The notes under the pieces: model-generated
What the model was told of the DNA's origin: nothing
Databases searched by the model: none
The model's input: only the letters and a program-made list of their open reading frames with translations
Position numbers and translations under genes: made by a program
Shown here: positions 43,150-52,139 of the stretch, piece after piece
Numbering within the stretch: the first letter of the stretch is position 1
Layout: the number at the start of each line of letters is the position of its first letter
Source: Alloacidobacterium dinghuense
GTDB lineage: Bacteria; Acidobacteriota; Terriglobia; Terriglobales; Acidobacteriaceae
NCBI RefSeq assembly: GCF_014274465.1
Contig: NZ_CP060394.1
Span: 4,588,001-4,652,000 of the forward strand
DNA length: 64,000 bases
Direction: 5' to 3'

Positions 43150-44087
43150 CGCGCAGCGAGACTCGCTGCAAGGCTCTCCCGAATCGCGCGCACATGTTCA
43201 GGCCCCGTGCGGCAGCAGCCGCCGATAATCTGCGCTCCAGCTTCGTTCCATTCGCGGGCAAGACTCCCGAAGCCCGCTACATCGGAGGCACCCGTCCAGC
43301 AGCGGTGTTCAGCATCCCAGCCTTCACCGGAATTGGGATAAACAACAATCAGCTTGCGCGTCGCTCGCTTCAATTCACCAATCAACGGTCGAATGAACTT
43401 CGGCTGTGTGCAATTGATCCCCACCGCGATGACCTGCTTCTGCTTGTCGAGAAACTCCGCGCAGCGCACCAGCTTCTCACCGTGGGAAACATGCTGCTCA
43501 TCCTTGCACGTAAAAGAAATCCACCCGCAAACAACGGGATGCTGATGCAGTGCCTCGACAATTGCTTCCGCCTCTTCGAGCGAAGGAACAGATTCAAGCG
43601 CAACAAAATCAGCTTCCGTGCTCTCAATGACTGCCAGCCTCTCCGCGTGAAACCGGACCAACTCAGCAAAGTCGACGTTGTAATTGCCGTGATACTCCCC
43701 TCCGTTGTGCAAAGCCGCGCCATAAGGCCCCAGCGACGCCGCAACCCATACCGGCCGCGCAGATTGCCTCCGATACCGTTCTCGCGCAGCGAGAGCCAGA
43801 TCCACCGACCGCCGCAGAGCAGCAGCGGCAGCAGCGGCAGCTTCCGGAGGCTGGCCCAGCTCTGCATATCCCATCGCCGAAACCTGATAGCTGGCCGTGA
43901 GAATGCAGTCGGCCCCGGCGTCCAGATAGCTCAGATGAACCGCCGCAATCGTCTCCGGACTCTCATCCAGCACATGCGCCGACCACAGCGGCCCGCTGAT
44001 ATTGCAGCCGCGCCGCTCAAGCTCCGTCGCCATCCCGCCATCCAGAATGCGCAGCTTGGCAATATCGAGTTGATCGCACGACTTCAT
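43146..44087 (-). CDS. mmuM: Homocysteine S-methyltransferase
   Basis: 313 residues. A zinc-dependent TIM barrel: '[14 protein letters not shown]' at the N-terminus, zinc cysteines in 'GINCTQP' and 'GGCCRTGP', and '[10 protein letters not shown]'. Enzymes of this size use S-methylmethionine or S-adenosylmethionine to methylate homocysteine to methionine. The MmuM/YagD-type wording ('[13 protein letters not shown]') supports the call. Last gene of the folD-coaE-protease-mmuM run, five bp after the protease stop. FolD and MmuM both serve one-carbon/methionine metabolism. Confidence 0.9.
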   Translation of the reverse strand: MKSCDQLDIAKLRILDGGMATELERRGCNISGPLWSAHVLDESPETIAAVHLSYLDAGADCILTASYQVSAMGYAELGQPPEAAAAAAAALRRSVDLALAARERYRRQSARPVWVAASLGPYGAALHNGGEYHGNYNVDFAELVRFHAERLAVIESTEADFVALESVPSLEEAEAIVEALHQHPVVCGWISFTCKDEQHVSHGEKLVRCAEFLDKQKQVIAVGINCTQPKFIRPLIGELKRATRKLIVVYPNSGEGWDAEHRCWTGASDVAGFGSLAREWNEAGAQIIGGCCRTGPEHVRAIRESLAASLAAR

Positions 44088-44092
44088 AATTC

Positions 44093-45241
44093 TTAGACCG
44101 ACCGGTCTCCAGCTTCGCCCAGCGTCAACCGAGTCGTCAGCTTGCGGCGGCCGCGGAAGAACGTAATCGTCACCACATCGCCCGCCTGATGATGGTCCAT
44201 GATCTCGTCAATGTCCTGTGTGCTTGCCACCTGCTGATCGTCGACGCCGACAATCAGGTCACCGCCAAGATAAATCTGCATGTTGCCGAGGTATGCCGTC
44301 TGATTCCCGCCATGCAGCCCTGCGTGCTCCGCCGGACCGCCCGGCAACACACGCTGAATCAATACGCCATAATCAGCAGCCAGCCCCATCTGGTCAGCGA
44401 GATCAGGGCCGATCGGATAAGACACAATCCCCAGCGAAGGCCTGCGCACCCGGCCATAGCGCTGGAAATCGCTCAGCACAGCCTTCGCCGTATCGATAGG
44501 AATGGCAAAGCCAATACCAGCATTCTGCTCCACATCCTGGTTCGGATTGGTGGCAATCAGCGAAGTAATACCGATCACCTCGCCACGCGAATTCAGCAGC
44601 GGGCCACCGGAGTTGCCGGGATTGATGGCCGCATCCGTCTGGATCGCATTGTCGATCAGATCGCCGCTAGGCCCGCGAATCGACCGCTTGGCGCTGATAA
44701 TGCCCGTAGTCATCGTGCCGCTCAGGCCAAATGGATTGCCAATCGCATAGACCTTCTGCCCCACAACCAGATTGCGCGAATCAGCCAGCGTGGCGGGCAC
44801 AAGATTCGGTGCGCTGATCTGCAGCAGCGCTAGATCATGGTGTCGGTCCTTACCAATCACACGCGCCTTGTAGCGATGCTTGTCAGAAGTGGTGACCTCT
44901 ACCTGCGTCGCATCGGCAACCACGTGGTAGTTGGTAAGAATCTGGCCTTCTTTGTTGAGAATGAACCCGGAACCCTGCCCCTGCTGCGGCACCGCGCCCC
45001 AGAAGAAATCGAAGGCAACCGCAGAAGCCGTGATATTTACCACAGACGGTAGCGCCCTCTTGTAAACAGAAATATTATTCAGCTCTTCGGAGTCGTACTC
45101 CGGAGCGGCGTGCGCCTCTGTCAGATGCAGCGAACCGGGAGCAATCGACGGCGGCATTTGGTTCGCCGGCCGAGTTCGATTGAGAACCAGCCAGAAGCCG
45201 CCAACCAGAACGAGCACCAAAACAATCCTGCGAAAAATCAT
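44093..45241 (-). CDS. Membrane-anchored Deg/HtrA-type serine protease
   Basis: 382 residues. One N-terminal membrane anchor or signal (RRIVLVLVLVGGFWLVL) is followed by the trypsin-like domain with the triad His in 'LTNYHVVAD', Asp in 'HHDLALLQI' and Ser in 'NPGNSGGPLL', then a single PDZ domain ('GVLIQRVLPGGPAEHAGL', 'DLIVGVDDQQV'). It acts in the periplasm on misfolded proteins. With one PDZ it is closer to DegS/HhoB than DegP, but no RseA-type partner is nearby, so I give no symbol. Confidence 0.93.
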   Translation of the reverse strand: MIFRRIVLVLVLVGGFWLVLNRTRPANQMPPSIAPGSLHLTEAHAAPEYDSEELNNISVYKRALPSVVNITASAVAFDFFWGAVPQQGQGSGFILNKEGQILTNYHVVADATQVEVTTSDKHRYKARVIGKDRHHDLALLQISAPNLVPATLADSRNLVVGQKVYAIGNPFGLSGTMTTGIISAKRSIRGPSGDLIDNAIQTDAAINPGNSGGPLLNSRGEVIGITSLIATNPNQDVEQNAGIGFAIPIDTAKAVLSDFQRYGRVRRPSLGIVSYPIGPDLADQMGLAADYGVLIQRVLPGGPAEHAGLHGGNQTAYLGNMQIYLGGDLIVGVDDQQVASTQDIDEIMDHHQAGDVVTITFFRGRRKLTTRLTLGEAGDRSV

Positions 45242-45331
45242 TGCGACATCATCCGTTCAAATGTGATTGCCTGGCTGTCGGCATCCGGGGGACAAGGGCA
45301 GCCGGAAAAGCATTGCTTCTATTTTATCGAG

Positions 45332-45982
45332 TCAGGCACTGCGCAATCGGCCAAAGACCTCGTCAACCTCTTGCCGCGTGCGCTCCAGCGATCCGCTGTT
45401 GTCAATCACGTAGTCCGAAAACGGAATCTTCTCGCTATCCGGAATCTGTGCCGCAAGCCGCGAGCGCGCATCCTCTTCGAATAGCTTGAGTTGCTCCGCG
45501 TTCACCTGCATACCAGTGCCAATACGCTCAAGAAAACGCTGGATCTTCACGTCGTCCGGAGCCGTCACCAGCACGATCTTGTCAAAACGATCCTTCCATC
45601 CGGGAACGCTGCCGGAAACCCCTGCCTCAAAGATCAACGCCGATTCGATCATGGCAATCGCATCCGGCTCGCGCGCCTCCAGATCGTTTGCCCACTCCTC
45701 CTGCGCGGCAATCACCGCGGGATGAACGATTCGATTCAGCTCGTCCAGCCTGCCTTGGCGAAATGCCAGCTCGGCAAGTAGCGGGCGATTCAGCGTACCA
45801 TCAGCACGAACCACTTCCTTGCCGAACTGCTCAACAATCTGCCGATATACTCCCTCGCCCGGCTGCATCAGTCTGCGCCCAACTTCGTCTGCCGATATGA
45901 CGTGAACGCCACGCGCCGCAAACATCTCCGCGACGGTGCTTTTGCCGCTGCCCAGACCTCCTGTAAGCCCTACGCGCAGCAT
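45332..45982 (-). CDS. coaE: Dephospho-CoA kinase
   Basis: 216 residues. P-loop GLTGGLGSGKST at 5-16, 'HVISADEVGRRLMQPG', 'RPLLAELAF', 'IVHPAVIAAQEEW' and the lid/adenine region 'KIVLVTAPDDVKIQRFLERIG'. It phosphorylates the 3'-OH of dephospho-CoA, the last step of CoA synthesis. Five bp after folD on the same strand, 90 bp before the protease. Confidence 0.96.
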   Translation of the reverse strand: MLRVGLTGGLGSGKSTVAEMFAARGVHVISADEVGRRLMQPGEGVYRQIVEQFGKEVVRADGTLNRPLLAELAFRQGRLDELNRIVHPAVIAAQEEWANDLEAREPDAIAMIESALIFEAGVSGSVPGWKDRFDKIVLVTAPDDVKIQRFLERIGTGMQVNAEQLKLFEEDARSRLAAQIPDSEKIPFSDYVIDNSGSLERTRQEVDEVFGRLRSA

Positions 45983-45987
45983 CGGTC

Positions 45988-46926
45988 TCAGGCCGCAAGC
46001 CCGCGCCGCAGTTTCGCCGCGCGCACAGTGTTCGCCATGAGCATGGCAATCGTAAGCGGCCCAACGCCACCGGGGACAGGTGTATACGCGCCTGAAGCCT
46101 TGAACGCCTCGGGATGCACATCGCCCACAATCGTCGATCCTTTCAGAACAAACATCTCTTCGCGCTTGGCGTCACCGGCAAAATACTTGTCGAATTCCTC
46201 GCGCGTTGTGACGCGGTTGATCCCGACATCGAGAATCGTCGCGCCCCGCTTCACCAGATCAGGTGTCACATATCCCGGCCTTCCAATCGCCGCCACCAGA
46301 ATGTCCGCATTCCGCGTGTAGCTGCCCAGGTCGCGCGTCTTGCTGTGGCAAATGGAGACTGTCGCGTTCTCGTGCAACAGGAGAATTGAAATCGGCTTAC
46401 CCACAATATCGCTGCGCCCAATCACGACCGCATTCTGCCCCGCAATCGGCAGATTGCTCCGCTTCAGCATCTGAATCATGCCCGCCGGCGTGCACGGCAC
46501 AAGCCCCGGCTGCCCCGCCTGCAGTCGTCCCACGTTCACGGGATGAAATCCATCCACATCCTTTGCCGGAGAAACCGCCTCCAGCAGCAGCTTCGCATTC
46601 ACCTGTTTCGGCAGAGGCAGCTGAATGAGAATGCCGTCAATATCCTCGCGCGCATTCAACTGCGCCACCAGCTCAAGCATCTCCTCCGTCGTGACCGTAT
46701 CAGGAGGCGTAATCAGGTCCGAAAAGATTCCAAGCTGCCCGCTGGTGCGAACCTTACTGCGTACATAAATCTCAGAAGCCGGCACATTGCCCACCAGCAC
46801 CGCAGCCAGACCGGGGCGAATGCCCTGCACAGCTAACTGCTCAACCTCCGCCGCAACTTCCGCCTTGATCTGCGAGGCGATTGCATTTCCATCAAGAACA
46901 CGTGGTGTAGTCATCTCTCTGTTCAT
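45988..46926 (-). CDS. folD: Bifunctional methylenetetrahydrofolate dehydrogenase/cyclohydrolase
   Basis: 312 residues including a few extra N-terminal ones (a second ATG at 46914 is equally possible). Catalytic lysine in 'ASEIYVRSKVR', 'GILIQLPLPKQVN', 'DVDGFHPVNVGRL', 'PCTPAGMIQML', the Rossmann 'VVIGRSDIVGKPIS' and 'VHPEAFKASGAYTPVPGGVGP' (in blocks) are all present. It interconverts methylene-, methenyl- and formyl-THF with NADP, feeding purine synthesis (purL/purF nearby) and methylation. Confidence 0.96.
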   Translation of the reverse strand: MNREMTTPRVLDGNAIASQIKAEVAAEVEQLAVQGIRPGLAAVLVGNVPASEIYVRSKVRTSGQLGIFSDLITPPDTVTTEEMLELVAQLNAREDIDGILIQLPLPKQVNAKLLLEAVSPAKDVDGFHPVNVGRLQAGQPGLVPCTPAGMIQMLKRSNLPIAGQNAVVIGRSDIVGKPISILLLHENATVSICHSKTRDLGSYTRNADILVAAIGRPGYVTPDLVKRGATILDVGINRVTTREEFDKYFAGDAKREEMFVLKGSTIVGDVHPEAFKASGAYTPVPGGVGPLTIAMLMANTVRAAKLRRGLAA

Positions 46927-47052
46927 GGTAAAGGATGGGTGCTAGGGTGGTGTTGCTCAATCCGGACATGCGCTGGTTAAATCGCGGAGGTCACTTGCTA
47001 GAGACTTGGGTAAAGGCGCAAAACGTTGTAACAATACGTTAGTCAAGTTTAA

Positions 47053-48123
47053 ATGGAGTGGATTCGAATGAGGCAGGCGATCGAGAGGAATACGTCTTCA
47101 GAGCGGACGGCCAATGCGCAAGAAGGCTCCGTTAAGCGGCCGTATGTGGAGCTAGTAAGCCGAGCACAAGTTTCCTTCCTCATACCATTGAACGACGCAG
47201 ATCCTGGGGCGCTGGAAATCTATCGTGAAGCTAACAATCACTACCGGACGGTGCCCTGGCCTGCCCCTTTTGACAAAACTACACACCGGTTGCGACTTGG
47301 GGATGCAAGGGACCTCTCCTGGATACCTGATAGTTCTGTTCATTTAGTGGTGACATCACCGCCTTATTGGACCTTAAAGGAGTATGTTCGGGACAACCAA
47401 TCACAACTCGGGGATATCGCGGATTACGAGCAATTCCTGGTTGAACTGGATAAGGTCTGGAGACACTGTGCTCGCGTACTTGTACCGGGCGGGCGAATCT
47501 GTTGTGTAGTTGGTGACATTTGCGTATCGAGAAAGCGTGGAGGCCGACATCACGTGATGCCGTTGCACGCTGATATTCAAGTCCGGTCTCGAAAGCTAGG
47601 GCTCGACTGCTTGACACCAATCTTGTGGCAAAAAATCACCAACGGTGCCACAGAGGCGGAAGGAAATGGTGCCGGTTTCTACGGGAAGCCGTATCAGCCA
47701 GGTTCCATTGTAAAAAACGACACGGAATTCATCTTGTTATTGCGGAAAGGTGGAGAATATCGTTCCGCCGAACCAGTGCAGAAGGTGCTCTCCATGTTGA
47801 CAAAGGATGAGATGCAAGGATGGTTGCGTTCCGGTTGGGCCGATCTTCCGGGGGCATCGACCACCAAAAGTAAACACCCTGCGCCTTATCCCATCGAACT
47901 GGCCGAACGGCTTATCAAACTTTTTTCATTTGCTGGCGATACAATTCTCGATCCGTTCCTTGGAACGGGTTCTACAACTGCTGCTGCTATAAGGACCGGT
48001 CGTAATTCCATCGGCATCGAAATTGAACCGTCATACCTAGAAGTAGCTCGACAGAAAATATCGGCCTTGTCCCGGGTAAAACGCATGGCGGGGGCCACGT
48101 CATGCGAGGTAATTTGTGGCTGA
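47053..48123 (+). CDS. DNA methyltransferase, beta class, probable N4-cytosine
   Basis: 356 residues (an ATG at 47068 after GGAG may be the true start). Motif IV is TSPPYW at 101-106, and motif I follows later as 'DPFLGTGST' from D300: the beta-class order. Serine before PPY is typical of m4C enzymes, Asp/Asn of m6A. 'IGIEIEPSYLEVA' is motif II. The region between, 'KITNGATEAEGNGAGFYG', is target recognition. AT-richer than its neighbours. It overlaps by 8 bp the next gene, its probable restriction partner. Confidence 0.85.
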   Translation: MEWIRMRQAIERNTSSERTANAQEGSVKRPYVELVSRAQVSFLIPLNDADPGALEIYREANNHYRTVPWPAPFDKTTHRLRLGDARDLSWIPDSSVHLVVTSPPYWTLKEYVRDNQSQLGDIADYEQFLVELDKVWRHCARVLVPGGRICCVVGDICVSRKRGGRHHVMPLHADIQVRSRKLGLDCLTPILWQKITNGATEAEGNGAGFYGKPYQPGSIVKNDTEFILLLRKGGEYRSAEPVQKVLSMLTKDEMQGWLRSGWADLPGASTTKSKHPAPYPIELAERLIKLFSFAGDTILDPFLGTGSTTAAAIRTGRNSIGIEIEPSYLEVARQKISALSRVKRMAGATSCEVICG

Positions 48124-48715
48124 TTACAGGCTGCTAAAGGAGTTTCGCAGGCTTTTTGACGGTAAGAAATACGAGCACCGTCGTTCGAATTTGGGCGACT
48201 TTGTGGCCATACACCTCTATGAAGATTTAGTGGCTGTAAACAAGTCAGAGAGATATGTTCTCTCTGTCGAGAGAATGTCTAGCGTGCTCAATGTTCAGAA
48301 CAAGCGGAAAGGCATCGAAGCAAGGCGAGGCGACGGAACATTCGGAGAGCTTATCGACAGGGTCAAGAGTGATCTCGCGCATCAGATGCAGAACTTCAAG
48401 CACCGTGCCGGATCGAGCAAGCCAATCTGCTTCGGAATAGTCGGAATAAATTACGCAGCTGTGACTACGAGCTACGAGGGAGAACGCTGCTACCGAACCG
48501 ATGGAGGGAAGTACAAACACCCTATCCAAGAAGCAGAGCAAGCCCGTTCACGGCTCGCAGAAGTTGCACCTCTCTATGACGAGTTTGTGATCCTGAAATA
48601 TCGAGCAACCAATGAGCCGCCGTACTCGTTTGAATGGGTGAATGAGAAGGACACTAAACTCGACTACGGAGCAGCTCTCATGCGTATCAGCAACGAATAT
48701 CAGAGACGATTCTGA
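48116..48715 (+). CDS. Unrecognised protein overlapping the methyltransferase; candidate restriction endonuclease
   Basis: 199 residues from a GTG at 48116, inside the methyltransferase's last codons. Not recognised by motif. Visible: 'VAIHLYEDLVAVNKSERY', a helical middle ('GELIDRVKSDLAHQM'), the strand 'ICFGIVGINYAAVTTSYEGE' and, after 'HPIQEAEQARSRLAEVAPLYDEFVILKYRA' (in blocks), an aromatic 'YSFEWVNEKDTKLDYGAAL'. Acidic and lysine residues in strand context ('DEFVILKYR') could form a PD-(D/E)XK-like site but this is a guess. Function inferred only from tight coupling to an m4C methyltransferase. Confidence 0.6.
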   Translation: MADYRLLKEFRRLFDGKKYEHRRSNLGDFVAIHLYEDLVAVNKSERYVLSVERMSSVLNVQNKRKGIEARRGDGTFGELIDRVKSDLAHQMQNFKHRAGSSKPICFGIVGINYAAVTTSYEGERCYRTDGGKYKHPIQEAEQARSRLAEVAPLYDEFVILKYRATNEPPYSFEWVNEKDTKLDYGAALMRISNEYQRRF

Positions 48716-48767
48716 GCGGCGGAAGCTCGCCAATAGACACCTTGCGGCCTCGAAGTACACTGTTGAC

Positions 48768-48959
48768 ATGAAAGCCAAGGCGTCTCCCGGACCTATTTCT
48801 CCTGATCTGCTGACCATGCTTGCCTGTCCCGTGTGCCACGGCAATCTGCTCCTCGAAGGCGATCAGATTCGCTGCACCCAGTGCCAGCGCAGGTATCCAA
48901 TCGAAGACGGTATCCCCGTCCTGCTCGCAGACCGTGCGCAGCAGCCGTCCTCCAGTTAG
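48768..48959 (+). CDS. Trm112-like small zinc protein
   Basis: 63 residues. 'LLTMLACPVCHGNLL' and 'IRCTQCQRRYPIEDGIPVLL' give a C-x2-C/C-x2-C zinc ribbon and the 'YPI-x-DGIPVL' signature of the Trm112/YcaR family. Bacterial members are small and function is mostly unknown; eukaryotic Trm112 activates methyltransferases. The start at 48768 lacks a strong ribosome site. It is convergent with the 42-residue membrane protein. Confidence 0.85.
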   Translation: MKAKASPGPISPDLLTMLACPVCHGNLLLEGDQIRCTQCQRRYPIEDGIPVLLADRAQQPSSS

Positions 48960-48973
48960 CGATGGACCTACGG

Positions 48974-49102
48974 CTAGCGATGTATGTATGGATAGATCAG
49001 CAGGTAGGCAATTCCGCTGGCGACAAGAATCGCCAGAAAAAGCAGTGCCAGCATCAGTCCCCATGAGGGGCCGCTGTGTTCTCGGGGTTGTTCCTCAGAC
49101 AT
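48974..49102 (-). CDS. 42-residue single-pass membrane protein
   Basis: An ATG at 49102 opens a 43-codon frame: a hydrophilic start (MSEEQPREHSGPS) and one strong membrane helix (LMLALLFLAILVASGIAYLL) ending in a short basic/aromatic tail (YPYIHR). Amino-acid composition and the clean helix argue for a real gene despite its size. The ribosome site is weak. Position between a Trm112-like gene and the HAD-UbiA gene gives no hint of role. Confidence 0.55.
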   Translation of the reverse strand: MSEEQPREHSGPSWGLMLALLFLAILVASGIAYLLIYPYIHR

Positions 49103-49298
49103 GAACCGTCAGTCTCAATCTCCCGTCGTCGGCGCATGATTCTACGAATGAAAAAGGCCGAAAGGGTTTCTACTGAACACTTTACTCTTCCGCTCGCGCA
49201 ATCAAAACGTCCGCAGACATCGCTGATTTAACAGCATTACCAAAGCAGTCTTGCTTTCCCGTGCATCCTACAAGCGATAATCAACACAGGAGAAGGAT

Positions 49299-50762
49299 TT
49301 GCAGGAGCAAGCACAAATTCAGCTGCAGCACCCGGATTCCGGCCTGCTCCGGCCTCTGTGCGTCGACCTCGACGGAACGCTCGTCAAGAGTGACACGCTG
49401 GTGGATTCCCTGCTTGTTCTGCTGCGCACTCACCCGCAAAGCATCCTGAAGACCTTCCGCTGGGTGCTGCAGGGCAAAGCGGCCCTCAAGGCGCAGGTAG
49501 GCAACATCGTCACACTCGACGTGACGCATCTCCCCTACAATCGCCCTCTACTTGAATATCTCCAGCAGGAGCGCGGGCTGGGCCGCCGCATTTATCTGGC
49601 AACCGGCGCCGACGCGAGACTCGCCGAAAAAATCGCAGCCCATCTCGGAATCTTCGATGGGGTGCTGGCGAGCGACGGGAATACCAACCTCACCGGCGGC
49701 AATAAGCTGGCCAGCCTCAAGTCTGAATTCCACGGCGAAGACTTCGATTACATCGGCAATGCCCGTCCCGATCTGCCACTGCTCGAGCACGCAGGAGCGG
49801 CGATGCTTGCCAATCCGCACGCTTCTCTGCGCACGCTGCTCAAATCCCGCAAGATTCCTATCCACCGGCATTTCGAAGACCGCGCTTCGCACAGAAAAGC
49901 ATTCCTCAAAGCCATCCGCCTCCACCAATGGGCAAAGAATGTCCTGATTTTCGTGCCGCTGCTGCTCGCCCATTCGCTGAAATTGCCACTCGTCCTCAAC
50001 GCAATTATGGCGTTTTTCTCCTTCAGCCTCTGCGCCTCGGCCACCTACATCGTCAATGACCTGCTCGATATAGAAACCGACCGCAGGCACCCGAAAAAGC
50101 GCTTTCGTCCATTCGCCGCCGGCGACCTTCAGGCCTCCACCGGAGTCGCGATCATCGTTGCCTTTCTCGCAGCCGGATTTGTGGGAGCATACTTCCTGCC
50201 CGCTGCATTTCTCGGATGGCTCCTGCTCTATCTCGTCGTTACCCTCAGCTATTCACTAGCGCTCAAACGAGTCGTGCTCGTAGACGTGATCCTTCTCTCC
50301 GGCTTGTACACCGTGCGGATGCTTGCCGGAGGCGCAGCCACAAGCATCTTGATTTCCACCTGGCTCGCCGGATTCTCCGTCTTCCTCTTCTTCAGCCTTG
50401 CCATGGTCAAGCGCTTCAGTGAGTTGCTGAATCTGCAGGAACGTGGCAATGCGCCTTCGAACGGTCGCGGCTACCTTATCTCAGACATCGAACAACTGCG
50501 CAGCTTCGGCACAGCCAGCGGCTACGCGGCCATCGTTGTCTTTTCCCTCTACATCAGCGGAACGAACGTCACGCAACTCTACGCTCATCCCGTGCGCATG
50601 TGGCTCATCGTGCCTCTCATGCTGCTTTGGATCAGCCGTGTCTGGCTGCTCGCTTCGCGCGGTGAGATGAACGAAGATCCTGTCATCTTCGCCGTCACCG
50701 ACCGCATGAGTTTGCTCATCGGCTTGGCCGTCGTCCTCATCGCCATAGTCGCCGCCCTTTGA
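49299..50762 (+). CDS. HAD-UbiA fusion: decaprenyl-phosphate phosphoribosyltransferase-like prenyltransferase
   Basis: 487 residues from a TTG at 49299 directly after GGAGAAGGAT. The N-terminal HAD phosphatase domain (about 1-190) has 'LCVDLDGTLVKSD' and 'GNARPDLPLLEHAG'. The C-terminal UbiA domain has the first Asp motif 'NDLLDIETDRRHPKKRFRP' and about nine membrane helices. HAD-UbiA fusions next to DprE1/DprE2-like genes match 5-phosphoribosyl-1-pyrophosphate:decaprenyl-phosphate transferase plus the phosphatase that would remove the 5-phosphate. Such a fusion makes polyprenylphosphoryl-ribose, substrate of the next two enzymes. Confidence 0.85.
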   Translation: MQEQAQIQLQHPDSGLLRPLCVDLDGTLVKSDTLVDSLLVLLRTHPQSILKTFRWVLQGKAALKAQVGNIVTLDVTHLPYNRPLLEYLQQERGLGRRIYLATGADARLAEKIAAHLGIFDGVLASDGNTNLTGGNKLASLKSEFHGEDFDYIGNARPDLPLLEHAGAAMLANPHASLRTLLKSRKIPIHRHFEDRASHRKAFLKAIRLHQWAKNVLIFVPLLLAHSLKLPLVLNAIMAFFSFSLCASATYIVNDLLDIETDRRHPKKRFRPFAAGDLQASTGVAIIVAFLAAGFVGAYFLPAAFLGWLLLYLVVTLSYSLALKRVVLVDVILLSGLYTVRMLAGGAATSILISTWLAGFSVFLFFSLAMVKRFSELLNLQERGNAPSNGRGYLISDIEQLRSFGTASGYAAIVVFSLYISGTNVTQLYAHPVRMWLIVPLMLLWISRVWLLASRGEMNEDPVIFAVTDRMSLLIGLAVVLIAIVAAL

Positions 50763-50798
50763 TTTCTCCACAACACGCATCCTTTACGATGGAGAAGA

Positions 50799-52139
50799 AT
50801 GCCACGTAACTCGCAGCCGAAGTTTCAGTCCCCGAAGTTCGAATCATGGGGGCGTTACCCAAAACTGGAAGCCGATCTGGTTCCACTGAGTTGGACCACG
50901 GATTTCCCGCTCACGCAGCCTCCGGCAACAAAGATCCTGCCCGTTGGCGCAGGGCGCAGCTACGGCGACGTCTGCCTTCTCGGGCACGGAACGCTGCTTC
51001 AGGCGCGCGGCCTCGACCGCTTCCAGCACTTCGATCCTCAAACCGGCATCCTCAGATGCGAAGCCGGAGTTACACTCGCCGAAATTCTCGACTTCGCCGT
51101 GCCGCGCGGCTTCTTTCTCCCCGTCACGCCCGGAACGAAATATGTGACCGTAGGCGGAGCAATTGCCAACGACATTCACGGCAAGAACCACCACATCGCC
51201 GGAACCTTCGGTTGTCACGTGCTGCGCTTCGAGCTGGTCCGCTCCGATGGCGCCCGCTTCGAGTGCAGCCCGTCCGAAAACTCCGATTGGTTTTCAGCAA
51301 CCGTCGGCGGCATGGGACTCACCGGACTGATCGCGTGGGCCGAGATCCGCCTGCGCCCCATCGTGTCCCGCAGGATTCAATACAAGGGAACCAAGTTCGT
51401 CGGCATCGACGAATTTGTGGCGATTTCAAAAGCAAACACGCATTCCGAATACACCGTCGCATGGATGGACTCTGTCGCCACCGGCAACAACTTCGCCCGC
51501 GGCATCTTCATGCAGGGCGATCACAATCCGCAGCCCGAGCCGCTCACGCGCAGCAAAGAGCCGTGGCTCACGCTACCGCTCGACCTGCCGGAGTTCGCCC
51601 TGAACCATCTCTCCATCGGCCTCTTCAACACCCTTTACTACAACAAGCAATTCAGCAAGGAAAAGACGGCACTCGTCGACTACGAGCCATTCTTCTATCC
51701 GCTCGACAGCATCCTCCACTGGAACCGCATGTACGGCAAAAGCGGCCTGCTGCAATTCCAGTGCGTGCTTCCCTGGGAAGAGAATCAGCAGTTCGGCATC
51801 ATTAACATGATGAAGGCGATCACCGCGTCGGGACTCGCTTCGTTCCTCACCGTCATCAAAGTCTTTGGCGATGCGCCATCCCCCGGCATGCTCTCTTTTC
51901 CTATGCCCGGAATCACGCTCGCGCTCGACTTCCCCATTCGCGCCGAACTCAGCTTCGATCTCGTCGACCGTCTCGCGCGCATTACGCAGGAGCATGGAGG
52001 CCGCATGTACCCGGCCAAGGACGCGCGCATGACCGCCGACCGCTTCCAATCCTTCTACCCGCAGTGGCAGGAATTCGCGCGCTATGTCGACCCGGCATTC
52101 GACTCTGCGTTTTGGCAGAGGGTCACAGCCCGTGGCTAG
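50799..52139 (+). CDS. DprE1-like FAD-dependent decaprenylphosphoryl-ribose oxidase
   Basis: 446 residues. The FAD-binding (PCMH-type) domain shows 'GAGRSYGDVCL', 'PVTPGTKYVTVGGAIANDIHGKNHH' (in blocks) and 'GGMGLTGLI'. The C-terminal substrate domain ends with 'GGRMYPAKDARMTAD', where the lysine corresponds to the catalytic one of DprE1. It should oxidise the 2'-OH of polyprenylphosphoryl ribose. Where mycobacterial DprE1 has its benzothiazinone-reactive cysteine ('G-x-x-x-C-x-DFPI'), this protein has Ala375 (GITLALDFPI). The stop overlaps the start of the DprE2-like gene. Confidence 0.88.
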   Translation: MPRNSQPKFQSPKFESWGRYPKLEADLVPLSWTTDFPLTQPPATKILPVGAGRSYGDVCLLGHGTLLQARGLDRFQHFDPQTGILRCEAGVTLAEILDFAVPRGFFLPVTPGTKYVTVGGAIANDIHGKNHHIAGTFGCHVLRFELVRSDGARFECSPSENSDWFSATVGGMGLTGLIAWAEIRLRPIVSRRIQYKGTKFVGIDEFVAISKANTHSEYTVAWMDSVATGNNFARGIFMQGDHNPQPEPLTRSKEPWLTLPLDLPEFALNHLSIGLFNTLYYNKQFSKEKTALVDYEPFFYPLDSILHWNRMYGKSGLLQFQCVLPWEENQQFGIINMMKAITASGLASFLTVIKVFGDAPSPGMLSFPMPGITLALDFPIRAELSFDLVDRLARITQEHGGRMYPAKDARMTADRFQSFYPQWQEFARYVDPAFDSAFWQRVTARG

